Source of the DNA: Bradyrhizobium sp. BR 10289 | GTDB lineage: Bacteria; Pseudomonadota; Alphaproteobacteria; Rhizobiales; Xanthobacteraceae | Direction: 5' to 3' | Length of the DNA: 64,000 nt | NCBI RefSeq assembly: GCF_019455385.1 | Contig: NZ_JACOFR010000010.1 | Location: 180,762 to 244,761 of the forward strand | The notes under the pieces: generated by a model | Database searches by the model: none | What the model saw: the letters and a program-made list of their open reading frames with translations, nothing else | What the model was told of the DNA's origin: nothing | In this document: piece by piece, positions 53,167 to 61,815 of the stretch | Position numbering within the stretch: the stretch's first letter is position 1 | Layout: each line of letters opens with the position of its first letter | Made by a program: the position numbers and the translations under genes

Positions 53167-54504
53167 TCACGAGCTCCGCTTTCGCAATTCGAATCTGCGC
53201 AGAACGGGCCTGTTCTGCCCACGCGAAGTCGTTTCCGACAATTTGGAATAATGTAGCCAGGCCGCAGCCATCGTCACCGCGACGGAGAAGATGAAGACCT
53301 GATTGATGCTCAACTCTTCGAAGAACATCGACGTGGTCGCGAACAAAAATGTGACGAAATAAAACGGCGAGATGGTCCGCCGATGGATCAGTAGATAGAT
53401 TCCCGAGATGACATAGAGCAGAGATGCAAACAGGCTGCACTGGTAGGCCAGCGACAGGAAGCCGTTGTGGATCGACTTAACGCCGTTGGTCGTATGCTCG
53501 AGCATGATGCCGATCCGCTCCCTGTACCCGATTCCAAAGGGATTCTGGACCGCGACCTTGACGCCTTCGATATTGGACATGAGCCGCTCGGATATGTTCG
53601 ACTCAGCGTAGTCGTCTGCCAGGAAGCGACTCTCGAAGGAATCGTAGAATGTATCGATGCCAGACAGGGCGTTGGTCGAAAGCAGCAGCACGACGAGCGT
53701 GGCAAGGAGAATCAACGCAGTTTTCAGGTAGAGAAAATAATCACCAAGCCGGACGTAGACATAGATGAGGGCGATTGTCGGTGCGATCAGTCCCGAGCGG
53801 TTCAGGCTGAACGTAAAGCTGGCCAGCAGCGCCGCATAGGTCGTGATGTAGATCAGCGGTCGACGAAATCTCAAGGTCAGGTAAAGCGCGGAGGCAGCAG
53901 CAACGGCGTATACATGCCCGGATTCGTTTCCGGCAGTCCAGATACCGCCGAGCTTGACCTTCGACAGCATTGAGGAACTCTCGGGCAGGTCCTCTGCGCG
54001 AATGCCGAGACCGATGTTTGGGAGCGATGTATTGCCCATGCCCTGGAGGAAGAGCACGACCAGAGATGGGATCAGGCCGAGTACGGTGCCGACGGCGAAA
54101 GCGATCAGGACCTCTTCGTCCTCGGCTGCATACACGAAGAGATAAGCGAAGATCGATGTTAGCAGAAAGATCAGGGTAAAATATCGATCGCCATCGCCGA
54201 TGGCGGTTTTCAGCATCATGCAGACGGCGCCGATCGCGAGGAACACTGCAAAATAGAGGATGCCGTGTTTCAACATTTTGGTCAAACCGACCTGGATGAA
54301 GAAGAACGGCAGAAGTAAAAACAACAGCGCGTCGCTGATCCGTAGGAAGGGGAGGCCGAAGGTCGACGTGACGATGTTGAACTGCAGGAAGAAACCGAAC
54401 CCGAATGCAGCCAGAATCACAAAAATTTTGAACACGTCGATCTGCGGCGCGCGGTCGCGTTGATCCTGTTGCAATTGCAGCCGAGGTAAGTTCAGCGTCG
54501 ACAT
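53167..54504 (-). CDS. O-antigen polymerase/ligase-like membrane protein
   Basis: A 445-residue protein with about ten to twelve helices. It differs from the other two polymerase-like proteins: the long periplasmic loop reads ERLMSNIEGVKVAVQNPFGI, then IHNGFLSLAYQCSLFASLLY, which is the typical H-N-x-F and N-P-x-G-x-G pattern of Wzy/WaaL-type proteins. It is the first gene of a minus-strand group with two acyltransferases. It may polymerise a second glycan or ligate the product to a carrier. It is a third copy of this function in the window. Confidence 0.75.
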   Translation of the reverse strand: MSTLNLPRLQLQQDQRDRAPQIDVFKIFVILAAFGFGFFLQFNIVTSTFGLPFLRISDALLFLLLPFFFIQVGLTKMLKHGILYFAVFLAIGAVCMMLKTAIGDGDRYFTLIFLLTSIFAYLFVYAAEDEEVLIAFAVGTVLGLIPSLVVLFLQGMGNTSLPNIGLGIRAEDLPESSSMLSKVKLGGIWTAGNESGHVYAVAAASALYLTLRFRRPLIYITTYAALLASFTFSLNRSGLIAPTIALIYVYVRLGDYFLYLKTALILLATLVVLLLSTNALSGIDTFYDSFESRFLADDYAESNISERLMSNIEGVKVAVQNPFGIGYRERIGIMLEHTTNGVKSIHNGFLSLAYQCSLFASLLYVISGIYLLIHRRTISPFYFVTFLFATTSMFFEELSINQVFIFSVAVTMAAAWLHYSKLSETTSRGQNRPVLRRFELRKRSS

Positions 54505-55016
54505 TGGCTATCGTCTCGCCAGGGCACGTGGCGCCATTCTTGCTCCAACGGCTGCGGAGATCTCTCTCTGATCGCCGCGCATCTCTAGGGATTGTGGTCA
54601 CCCAATTGGAACGGATTTAAGGCAATACCGCCTATCCATAATGATTTCTGTTTGAAAATACAACAACATGCTGCGGATACGGTGGCCTGCTGGAAATTGT
54701 TGGTAAATCGCCAAAGCTCGAATGCATGTGGGCTCTGGACCGCGGCGATGTGCCTAATCTGCGCGACGACTGATGCATGGATGGTCAAATGCAGTACGAG
54801 ACGGACATGAACGTTGAATAGCCACGACAAAATCGTGACGATTCATCGACGAGGCCGCTGGGGACTGCCTGCGCGACAAGCAATTGCTGTTGGAGCCCGT
54901 ATCCTGTACCTGGAGGCCTTCAATGCTATCGATCGCCGATAATCTGGTCACAAAGGCAGCCTAAGCGTCCAGTCCAGAGCCAACGTGCGCATCCGTGTGT
55001 TTGAGGTAGGAAGTAT
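54505..55016. other. intergenic region upstream of the UDP-glucuronate epimerase gene
   Basis: About 512 bases between divergent genes. No gene is recognised. A 13-codon frame (54923-54964) has a GGAGG seven bases before its ATG and could be a leader peptide upstream of 55017, but nothing else supports this. The 55017 gene has AGGAAG before its ATG. Confidence 0.4.
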
Positions 55017-56039
55017 ATGCCAAGAACCGAAACTCCCGCGATCCTCGTTACCGGTGCCGCCGGTTTCATCGGCTTCCATGTCGCGCAGATTTTGCTGCAG
55101 GCGGGCGTGCCCGTGATCGGGCTTGATAACCTTAACGACTATTACGATCCCGCGCTGAAGTTGTCGCGACTCGATCTTCTCAAGAACGATCCGAAATTCT
55201 CGTTCATCAAGCTCGACCTAGCCGATCGCACGGGTATGACGTCGCTATTCGAGACCTATCGCTTCGAGAAGGTCGTGCATCTCGCCGCGCAAGCCGGTGT
55301 GCGATATTCGATCGACAATCCGCGCGCCTATGTCGATTCCAATCTTGAAGGCTTCATGAACGTGCTCGAAGGGTGCCGGCACAACGGCTGCGAGCATCTG
55401 CTGTTCGCCTCGTCGTCGTCGGTCTACGGCGCCAATACCAAAATGCCGTTCTCGGTTCACGACAATGTCGACCATCCCGTCAGCCTGTATGCCGCGACGA
55501 AAAAATCCAACGAGTTGATGGCCCATGCCTACAGCCACCTCTATCGCCTGCCGGCGACGGGCTTGCGCTTCTTCACGGTCTACGGCCCCTGGGGCCGGCC
55601 GGACATGGCGATCTTCGGATTCACCAAGGCGATCTCGGAGGGGCGGACGATCAAGCTGTTCAACGGCGGCGATATGCGCCGCGACTTCACCTATGTCGAC
55701 GACGTCGCCAAAGCCGTCGTCAAGTTGCTCGACTATCCGCCGCAAGGCGTCGCCAAGGCTGCCGGTGCGGCGCCGGATCCGGGCTCGAGCGCCGCACCCT
55801 GGCGTGTTTTCAATATCGGTAACAATAATCCCGAAGAATTGAACAAGATCGTGGCGCTGCTGGAGAAGGAGCTCGGCCGGACGGCAACTAAGGAGCTGCT
55901 GCCGATGCAGCCCGGCGATGTCTATGCCACTTATGCCGACGTCGACGATCTCGCGCGGGAGATTGATTTCCGGCCTTCGACCTCGATCGAGGACGGCATT
56001 GCGCGCTTCGTGTCTTGGTATCGGACCTATCACAGTTAG
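55017..56039 (+). CDS. lspL: UDP-glucuronate 4-epimerase (LspL-like)
   Basis: A 340-residue short-chain dehydrogenase. It starts with LVTGAAGFIGFHVAQILLQA, then GLDNLNDYYDPALKLSRL, which is characteristic of UDP-glucuronate epimerases, FASSSSVYGANTKMPF, YAATKKSNELMAHAYSHLYR (catalytic Tyr and Lys), and GPWGRPDMAIFGFTKAI. It would convert UDP-glucuronate to UDP-galacturonate. The substrate would be made by UDP-glucose dehydrogenase, which begins at 63951. A proline/alanine insertion lies near residue 245. Confidence 0.9.
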   Translation: MPRTETPAILVTGAAGFIGFHVAQILLQAGVPVIGLDNLNDYYDPALKLSRLDLLKNDPKFSFIKLDLADRTGMTSLFETYRFEKVVHLAAQAGVRYSIDNPRAYVDSNLEGFMNVLEGCRHNGCEHLLFASSSSVYGANTKMPFSVHDNVDHPVSLYAATKKSNELMAHAYSHLYRLPATGLRFFTVYGPWGRPDMAIFGFTKAISEGRTIKLFNGGDMRRDFTYVDDVAKAVVKLLDYPPQGVAKAAGAAPDPGSSAAPWRVFNIGNNNPEELNKIVALLEKELGRTATKELLPMQPGDVYATYADVDDLAREIDFRPSTSIEDGIARFVSWYRTYHS

Positions 56040-56063
56040 GAATCGAGAGCAGTGGAGACGAGA

Positions 56064-56492
56064 ATGGCTGGCGCTCTGCCCACGATTGTGGCTGGCTGGC
56101 TCGCGTTTGCGGGTGGAGCTCTCTCACTTGCCGCTGGCGTTCTGGCTGGTCTCTGCCTCTTGCTTTCGCCGCGGCCCGCCACGGCTGCGGGCGGGATCTG
56201 TCTCATGCATGCGCAGCCTTTCACACTCAGATCGGACACCGTGCGCTGGTCGATCAGGATCAAGCCGGGCAGCGAATGCATCCAAGGCCTGCGCTGGTCG
56301 ACGATCATGATCGACAACATCTCGATTGTCGAGCCGCCCAAGTTTGGGCGGCTGGTGATTCAGGGGCCCGCGTTCCGCTATTTTTCTAATGTCGATGCGC
56401 AAGGCTCCGATTCCTTCAAGATCGCGATCTCCGGCACGTCGCTGCACATGAACGGCACATCCTCGATCGAGGTCGACGTCACCTCACAATGA
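56064..56492 (+). CDS. small exported protein with a beta-sandwich domain, paralog of 63154
   Basis: A 142-residue protein with a long hydrophobic leader (LAAGVLAGLCLLLSPRPATA). The mature domain runs from LMHAQPFTLRSDTVRWSIRI to ECIQGLRWSTIMIDNISIVE and FRYFSNVDAQGSDSFKIAI, a cadherin/Ig-like beta-sandwich pattern. It is paralogous to the product of 63154-63567 (DCIQGLRWSTMQIYNVSVVE, FRYFAKPDFKGTDTFTLVV). ATG 56064 has GGAG six bases upstream; GTG 56052 is an alternative. Function unknown; probably extracellular. Confidence 0.7.
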   Translation: MAGALPTIVAGWLAFAGGALSLAAGVLAGLCLLLSPRPATAAGGICLMHAQPFTLRSDTVRWSIRIKPGSECIQGLRWSTIMIDNISIVEPPKFGRLVIQGPAFRYFSNVDAQGSDSFKIAISGTSLHMNGTSSIEVDVTSQ

Positions 56493-56515
56493 ATGTGTCT
56501 TCGCCGGGATCGCGA

Positions 56516-56749
56516 TCAGCGTGCTGGGTAGGTCCGGTTGCTGTTCAGATTGGGGTTGGCAGAAGCCGCCGGTGGCACACCCTGTCCGATCGGATTGCTG
56601 AACGGGTTGTTGCTCGGCTGCGTCGCCACCGGGGTCCGCGACTGGGTGTTGTAGGTCCTGGACCTATTCGTCTGCTGGGTGCCCTGCGCGAGCGCGGGCG
56701 TCGCGCATGCAATAATGGCCGCAACGATCATCGGGAAATTGATCCGCAT
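56516..56749 (-). CDS. small exported protein, low complexity
   Basis: A 77-residue protein. The signal peptide is MRINFPMIVAAIIACATPAL, with cleavage likely after ALA. The mature part is rich in Asn, Ser, Thr, Pro and Gln (RSRTYNTQSRTPVATQP). ATG 56749 has GAGGAGG upstream at good spacing; the open frame begins 15 codons earlier. It looks like 9411-9665 in size and composition. Function unknown. Confidence 0.6.
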   Translation of the reverse strand: MRINFPMIVAAIIACATPALAQGTQQTNRSRTYNTQSRTPVATQPSNNPFSNPIGQGVPPAASANPNLNSNRTYPAR

Positions 56750-56831
56750 GGGTTCCTCCTCGCGAAAAGCCGGTCCGAGAGGCCAACGCCTCAAGAGGAA
56801 GTAGGTTCAGACCTGCCGGTTGGAAAGAGGG

Positions 56832-57068
56832 TCAAGGCTTCTTGCAATCGGTATAAAACGTACCGCTGACGGCCACGATCCGCTCGATACATTGGCGCGG
56901 GTCGGTGATGTCGCCATTGACGCTGAAATAATACGACTGCGCCTTCAGGATCAGCGCGTAGCGGCCGGGCGGCAGCTCAAGCGCAGGGTCCCCGCTGTGC
57001 AGCTCGTACATCTCGGGACTGTCGGGGATTGGAGAGGCCCGGAACGGATAGGATGCGTTGCGGATCAC
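56832..57068 (-). pseudogene. 3' part of a gene split by an in-frame TGA
   Basis: The 78 residues from VIRNASYPFRASPIPDSPEM to TFYTDCKKP continue the frame of 57069-57965 directly after its TGA. The protein content (EMYELHSGDPALELPPGRYA, DPRQCIERIVAVSGTFYTDC) looks like the C-terminal domain of that protein. A TGA replacing a TGG (Trp) codon is the simplest explanation, and the sequence reads smoothly as DDA-W-VIRNASYPF. GTG 57068 could also restart translation. Sequencing error, nonsense mutation or readthrough cannot be told apart here. Confidence 0.65.
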
Positions 57069-57965
57069 TCAGGCGTCATCGGCCTCGGGCTTTTTGCCGC
57101 TGGCTTCGGCCGAGAACTCCCGGGCGATTTTCGCGACGACACGCACTTCGGCACGCTCGAGGATGTTGTTCACTGCGTCCCGGCGAAACACGATGAATTT
57201 CGGACGACCGTTGGGCAGGCTGGCCTGGTCGGGAGCCTTGAACGCAGCGAAGACCGCGACCCTGATGTCCGGCGGCCGGCCGGGCAGCAATTGCAATTCA
57301 GCGAGAGATTTGTCGTCGACCACGGCGTAAACGCCGTAATCGGTCGGCCGCAGAGGGTTCGGTTTCGGAGGAGCCGCGGGCGGCGGCACGTCGGCTACCG
57401 GCACTGGCTCGGGCGGCGCAGCGGCAATCTGTCGCCCCTGGATCTGGTGCTGGAGGGAGTGTGCTAGCGATGCCAGCCGTTGCCTTTGCTGGACCGCGAG
57501 CACCGCAAGGCCGGCAATCGTCAGCAGCGCGGCTGTCCGCCTGATGATCGGCCAGAGCGGATGACCGGGCTCGGCCGGACTGCGTTCGATCTCGGTCCGT
57601 GGGCGGGGCGACGGCGGAACTTCCCGAACCGCGACCTGGTTTAGCGGAGCGGCCTGGTCCGAGGCCGGGAGCGCAGGCGGGGCCGGCATCGCCGGCGGCG
57701 GCAGGCTGATCTCTTTCTGCGAAAACTCCTCGACGCCGCGTATGGCGGCCTCAAGCGCCTGTTGCGACCGCCTCATTTCCTTGACGTCGGCGTGGGTGAA
57801 CTGCTCCTGGAGCTTGTAGCGGGCAAGGTCGTGGACCACCTGACGCAGGTGCTCGGGGTGATTTTTCACCGTCTCGAGCATGCGGGCGATCACCAGCGCG
57901 AACTGGACCTCGGACGCCGACTCCGCCTTGTTCTCGTCATTAGGTCGCAGGTCTCTCGAAGTCAT
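57069..57965 (-). CDS. membrane protein with proline-rich linker, truncated by TGA
   Basis: A 298-residue protein, or about 377 with the downstream part. The N-terminal half is cytoplasmic and helical (VQFALVIARMLETVKNHPEH, LARYKLQEQFTHADVKEMRR), then comes a proline-rich stretch, a membrane helix (TAALLTIAGLAVLAVQQRQR), another proline-rich linker and a C-terminal periplasmic domain with LAELQLLPGRPPDIRVAVFA and KFIVFRRDAVNN. The TGA at 57069-57071 is followed in frame by more of the same domain (56832-57068). ATG 57965 is used; TTG 58007 is the open-frame start. Function unknown. Confidence 0.65.
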   Translation of the reverse strand: MTSRDLRPNDENKAESASEVQFALVIARMLETVKNHPEHLRQVVHDLARYKLQEQFTHADVKEMRRSQQALEAAIRGVEEFSQKEISLPPPAMPAPPALPASDQAAPLNQVAVREVPPSPRPRTEIERSPAEPGHPLWPIIRRTAALLTIAGLAVLAVQQRQRLASLAHSLQHQIQGRQIAAAPPEPVPVADVPPPAAPPKPNPLRPTDYGVYAVVDDKSLAELQLLPGRPPDIRVAVFAAFKAPDQASLPNGRPKFIVFRRDAVNNILERAEVRVVAKIAREFSAEASGKKPEADDA

Positions 57966-58110
57966 AGCCGTCCAGGTTGCGTCCGTTGCGATCTCCTTGA
58001 TCTGCAACGATAGCCGGGAGATTATAGAATGGCAGCTTGCCGGATCCTTTCAATGCAGGATATCGGAGGGCTGACGATGTCGGCTCTGCCACATGCGCCA
58101 AGGATGAACA

Positions 58111-58365
58111 ATGATTTTCAGAGACAAGGCTGGTGCCCTCGCGGCCGGATTGATTTGCCTGGCAGGTGCCTCAATCCCCGAGCGGGCCTCGGCGATTACG
58201 GTTGAGCTGGCGCGAACCTGCAAGGCGCTCACCACCAAGCAATTCCCACCCCGTGAACCCGCCAACCCGGCGGCCGGCAGCGCCAAGGGATCAGGGCGTG
58301 ACCAGACCGCCTATTTCAATAAATGCGTCGCCAATAACGGCAAAGTGGACGACGGCGGCAAGTAA
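58111..58365 (+). CDS. small exported protein, convergent paralog
   Basis: An 84-residue protein with an N-terminal signal peptide (KAGALAAGLICLAGASIPER, cleavage near ASA). The mature part has VELARTCKALTTKQFPPREP and RDQTAYFNKCVANNGKV, with two cysteines likely bridged. It matches the product of 58401-58658, read toward it from the other strand: VARKCLHFSYIAYPYQRPG and DRQAYFRDCMTKDGNV. Function unknown. Confidence 0.65.
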   Translation: MIFRDKAGALAAGLICLAGASIPERASAITVELARTCKALTTKQFPPREPANPAAGSAKGSGRDQTAYFNKCVANNGKVDDGGK

Positions 58366-58400
58366 CGGCCTCCCGGCATGGGTATGGCCTTCCCCTGCGG

Positions 58401-58658
58401 CTACTGTGCCTTTGAAGGCTCTGCAGGTTCCGGCACATTGCCATCCTTGGTCATGCAATCCCTAAAATATGCCTGACGGTCCCCGCTCATCTTGACGGCG
58501 CCGGGCCGCTGGTAGGGATAGGCGATATACGAGAAATGCAAGCACTTCCTTGCGACCTCGGCGCTCGGGCCTGCCAGCGCGCCTGTTGGTGCGGCCACAT
58601 CTGTGACCACGAGCAGCACCAGAGCGCTGCAGAACGTCACCTTCCGCAAATCTTTCAT
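58401..58658 (-). CDS. small exported protein, convergent paralog
   Basis: An 85-residue protein with signal peptide VTFCSALVLLVVTDVAAPTG and a mature chain containing EVARKCLHFSYIAYPYQRPG and GDRQAYFRDCMTKDGNVPEP. The two cysteines occupy the same places as in 58111-58365. The two genes converge with 35 bases between. They appear to be an inverted duplication. Function unknown; neither has a recognised family. Confidence 0.65.
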   Translation of the reverse strand: MKDLRKVTFCSALVLLVVTDVAAPTGALAGPSAEVARKCLHFSYIAYPYQRPGAVKMSGDRQAYFRDCMTKDGNVPEPAEPSKAQ

Positions 58659-58750
58659 CCCATCATTTCAAGCAAAAACGGCTTTCATATCCGGTAACCT
58701 TAGCAGGCCGGATTCCTCCGGGCCAGACCAGTTCCGAACGTCCAAAAGGC

Positions 58751-58782
58751 GAGAGCCGCGGTCGTGTTCGACCGCGGCTCTC
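58751..58782 (-). terminator. strong hairpin terminator after the 1003-residue gene
   Basis: GAGAGCCGCGGTCG (58751-58764) pairs perfectly with CGACCGCGGCTCTC (58769-58782), a 14-bp stem with a four-base loop. Read on the minus strand it lies 21 bases after the stop of the 58804-61815 gene, and the sequence after the stem is GCCTTTTGG. A factor-independent terminator is likely. Confidence 0.75.
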
Positions 58783-58803
58783 ATCGATTCTACAAGGGGC
58801 GGC

Positions 58804-61800
58804 TCACACAACCAGGTCATGGTGGGCGAAGAATTGGAAGTCCGCGCTGGTCAGGGCAGTCGGTGCCACGTTCTTCACCAGGATCGAATCATGGGCGTCG
58901 AGCGTGATCAGCGTATCCTTGCCGACTTGCTGCATAACGAGGTGGTTGAAGATGCTGACCACCGAATTGTCGATCATGATCGTGTCGTGGTTGGCTGCAT
59001 TGCCAGCGTGGAAGCCGACGATAGTGTCGTTGCCGGAATTCGGCTTGAAGACGAAGCTGTCGCCACCGACGCTCGCGGCGGCGAGCGTGTCCGCCACGGC
59101 CGTGGTCGAGGTAAGGCTTACGCCGGTCACAGAGGCCGTCTGGGCGTGCGACCCGTCCACGTTGGTCAGGTCCGTTGTCGTCAGCCGTCCGGTCGCGTCA
59201 TACTGGAAATGATCGGCGACGTAGCTCTTGCCGGTGACGTTCCAGTCGTACACGTCCTTGGCCTTGCTCGCATGGACGATTGTCTCGTTGGTGAGCGCGC
59301 CGGCGGTGTACGTCTTGCTGTCGCTGATGTCTGCGGCTCCTGCGGCGTATTTCACCACGTCGCTCGTCAGCGAACCGTTGGCAAAGGTCTTGACTTCGGA
59401 TGAGCCGTCGGTGCGGACTACGGAGTCTGAGGTGAGGCTGCTGGACGCGCTGTACTGGTCGGTGACCTTGGTTCCGTCCGACTTGAGTGTGTAGGAATAA
59501 TCCAGCGAACCATCGAGGTGAGTGCGGACCGTCGACGTCAGCACGCCGGCCGTGTTGTAGACGTCGTGCTCGGCGACATAGGTCTTGCCCTGGACGTTGG
59601 ATAGATAAACGTCCTTGGATTTGTCAGCGTGCACGATCGTATCCGACGTGAGGACGCCTGCGGTGTAGACCTTGGTATCGCTGATGTCGGCGGCTCCGAC
59701 AGCGTATTTGATAGTATCGCCGGTGATGACGCCGTTCGCGTAAGTCTTCGTCTCCGTATAGCCGTTCGTCCGCAGAACGGTGTCGGAGGTCAGGTGGCCC
59801 GTGGCGTCGTACAGGTCGGTCGTCTTGGTGCCGTCGGTCGCGAGGTTATAGGAGTAGGCGAGCGAGCCGTCGGCATGGGTATGCACCGAGGCGGTCAGCA
59901 CCCTGCTCGAGTTGTAAGTGTCGTGGCCAGCTACGTAGTCTTTGCCCTGGACGTTATGAGTGTAGACGTCCTCCGAATTGTCCAGATGGACAATGTCATT
60001 CTTGGTCACCACGCCGTTCGAATACGTCATGATCTCGAAGCCGCCGGCCGCATACTTGAACGTTTGAGTCGCGAGTGCTCCGTTGGTGTAGCTGCTGATG
60101 ACGGAAGAGGTCGAAGACGTTGTCACGTTCTTCACGGTCTCGCTCGAGATGACTCCGTTTGTGTAGGTTTTGACGTCTGACGAACCATCAGCATTCAAGA
60201 TGGTTTCGGACACGATCAGGCCGGCCGCATTGTATTGGTCGGTCGTCTTGGCGCCATCGGAGGAAACATTGTAGAAGTAGGCAAATGTCCCGTCGGCATG
60301 CGTGCGAATCGTGGTCGTGAGGGCGCCGGCTGCGTTAAAGGTATCGTGCTCCGTCGTGTAGCCTTGGTTCTGGACGTTGTAGATATAGACGTCCTTGGAG
60401 TTGTCGGCATGGGTGATGGTTTCGCGCGTCACCACACCATTCGTGTAAGTCTTGACGTCAGTCAGATCGTTGGAGCCCGCCGCAAATGTCGTTGTCTGGG
60501 TCGCGAGTGCGCCACCGACGTAAGAGCTGCTCGTCGTCGACGCCGTCGAAGCGAGCCCCGCCGAAATCGCCTTGACGACGGGCGTCACTTCGATCACCAG
60601 CGGATGGTCGGAGATGCTGACCTGGATACTGCTGACATTGGTATAGGTCGCAACCGGGTTGGAGCTGATGAGGGGGTCATAGACCTTGATGAGCCCCTCG
60701 GTCTGCCCAAACGTGATCGTGACAGGTGACGAGGTCGCCTGCACTGCGCTGTGCGTCGTTTGATTCCAAAGAACGGGCTCTGCCCAGAGCACGAGATCGA
60801 CGCTGCCATTGCTCTTGGCCAGCAACATGTCGTGCGAGGTCGATGGAGTTCCCGACAGGGCGTAGGTTAGACTACCCGTGGCCGCGCTCGCGTTGGCACC
60901 GCCATCTGCGAGAATCTTCGAGAGATTGTGAATGGCAGTTGCCGCCAGCTTTGGCGTGCCGTCGGAATGAAAAAGTCCGTAGTGGCTCTGCGGATCGCTC
61001 GGAGAAAGCCACGAATCTTCGTCCAAAAGTTCATAAAGATACGTCTCGGCTACGCCCTTCTGATAGGCGTCCATCAGCGTGTCGAGCGTATACTTCGCCT
61101 GAACTGTCTCGCTGACGCCGTTGTACCAAGTGCTGGTGAGAGTTGTGTAGCCCGTTTCGGTAATGACGACAGGTTTGCCTGGAGCGGAGATCTTGGCAAA
61201 TCCGAGCAGATAATCGAGACCCGCCGAGATGTTCGTCGTCGACATCACATAGGCATGTCCGTTGGCGTAATCGGTGGCGCCGGACAGATTGCCGAGCTGA
61301 TTGAAGAGACTCGTGTCGGTTGAGCCGATCGTGACGTTGTAAACAGAAACATTCTTCAGCAGCGGGTCAGCGTTCACCGCGTTATAGATTTGCTGCTGTA
61401 CGATCGCTCCCGAGGCAATCGACGTGTTGCCGTTGACGTTTACCGGCCAGTAGTTGACTTCGTTCGCTCCCTCGATTGCGGCGATGGATCCGGCATACCT
61501 GGCCTCGTAGCTGTCCAGAGTACTGACGAATTTTGCGACGTCGACGGTCGAGTTGCTTTGCAACGTGATGGCGAAATCGAACTTGTAGCCAGCGGCAGCA
61601 AGAACGCTGAAGCTCTGCGTGGCGGCGGCGTTGTAATACAGCCCGTCGCGAATGTTGCTGATACCGAGATAGTCGAGTGACGCCTTTACGAGCGTGACGT
61701 TCGAATATGGAGACAGCGCAAATCCGAGATGGGTGTTTACTCCGATGGAGTCCACGAATTGAGTCGCGGAGGTCGCCGTTTTGGTGACAAACTGAAGGGA

Positions 61801-61815
61801 AGCTTGAGTGGTCAT
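58804..61815 (-). CDS. secreted glycoside hydrolase with four long repeats and type I secretion-like C-terminus
   Basis: A 1003-residue protein without an N-terminal signal. Residues 20-300 are a clan GH-A-like barrel: GVNTHLGFAL, NIRDGLYYN, GYKFDF, acid/base Glu119 in EGANEVN, likely nucleophile Glu220 in VITETGYTT, and YLYELLDEDSW. It is homologous to the enzyme at 38573. A beta-type domain follows to about 415. Residues 457-900 contain four repeats of 119-140 residues starting at 457, 597, 716 and 835, each with TITHADNSKDVYI-like, EHDTFNAAGALT-like and THADG-like blocks. The C-terminus (GGDSFVFKPNSGNDTIVGF, then LDAHDSILVKNVAPTALT) is typical of RTX-type proteins exported by a type I system. 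It may cut or bind the surface polysaccharide. Confidence 0.85.
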   Translation of the reverse strand: MTTQASLQFVTKTATSATQFVDSIGVNTHLGFALSPYSNVTLVKASLDYLGISNIRDGLYYNAAATQSFSVLAAAGYKFDFAITLQSNSTVDVAKFVSTLDSYEARYAGSIAAIEGANEVNYWPVNVNGNTSIASGAIVQQQIYNAVNADPLLKNVSVYNVTIGSTDTSLFNQLGNLSGATDYANGHAYVMSTTNISAGLDYLLGFAKISAPGKPVVITETGYTTLTSTWYNGVSETVQAKYTLDTLMDAYQKGVAETYLYELLDEDSWLSPSDPQSHYGLFHSDGTPKLAATAIHNLSKILADGGANASAATGSLTYALSGTPSTSHDMLLAKSNGSVDLVLWAEPVLWNQTTHSAVQATSSPVTITFGQTEGLIKVYDPLISSNPVATYTNVSSIQVSISDHPLVIEVTPVVKAISAGLASTASTTSSSYVGGALATQTTTFAAGSNDLTDVKTYTNGVVTRETITHADNSKDVYIYNVQNQGYTTEHDTFNAAGALTTTIRTHADGTFAYFYNVSSDGAKTTDQYNAAGLIVSETILNADGSSDVKTYTNGVISSETVKNVTTSSTSSVISSYTNGALATQTFKYAAGGFEIMTYSNGVVTKNDIVHLDNSEDVYTHNVQGKDYVAGHDTYNSSRVLTASVHTHADGSLAYSYNLATDGTKTTDLYDATGHLTSDTVLRTNGYTETKTYANGVITGDTIKYAVGAADISDTKVYTAGVLTSDTIVHADKSKDVYLSNVQGKTYVAEHDVYNTAGVLTSTVRTHLDGSLDYSYTLKSDGTKVTDQYSASSSLTSDSVVRTDGSSEVKTFANGSLTSDVVKYAAGAADISDSKTYTAGALTNETIVHASKAKDVYDWNVTGKSYVADHFQYDATGRLTTTDLTNVDGSHAQTASVTGVSLTSTTAVADTLAAASVGGDSFVFKPNSGNDTIVGFHAGNAANHDTIMIDNSVVSIFNHLVMQQVGKDTLITLDAHDSILVKNVAPTALTSADFQFFAHHDLVV

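Noticed and set aside
54923..54964. 13-codon frame with GGAGG upstream of the epimerase gene
   Set aside because: Too short to judge; a well-placed GGAGG alone is not enough, and no attenuator hairpin was identified.
59000..60500. Repeated DNA inside the 58804-61815 gene considered as a CRISPR array or tandem satellite
   Set aside because: The repeats are long, diverged and protein-coding in one frame; there are no short identical repeats with unique spacers.
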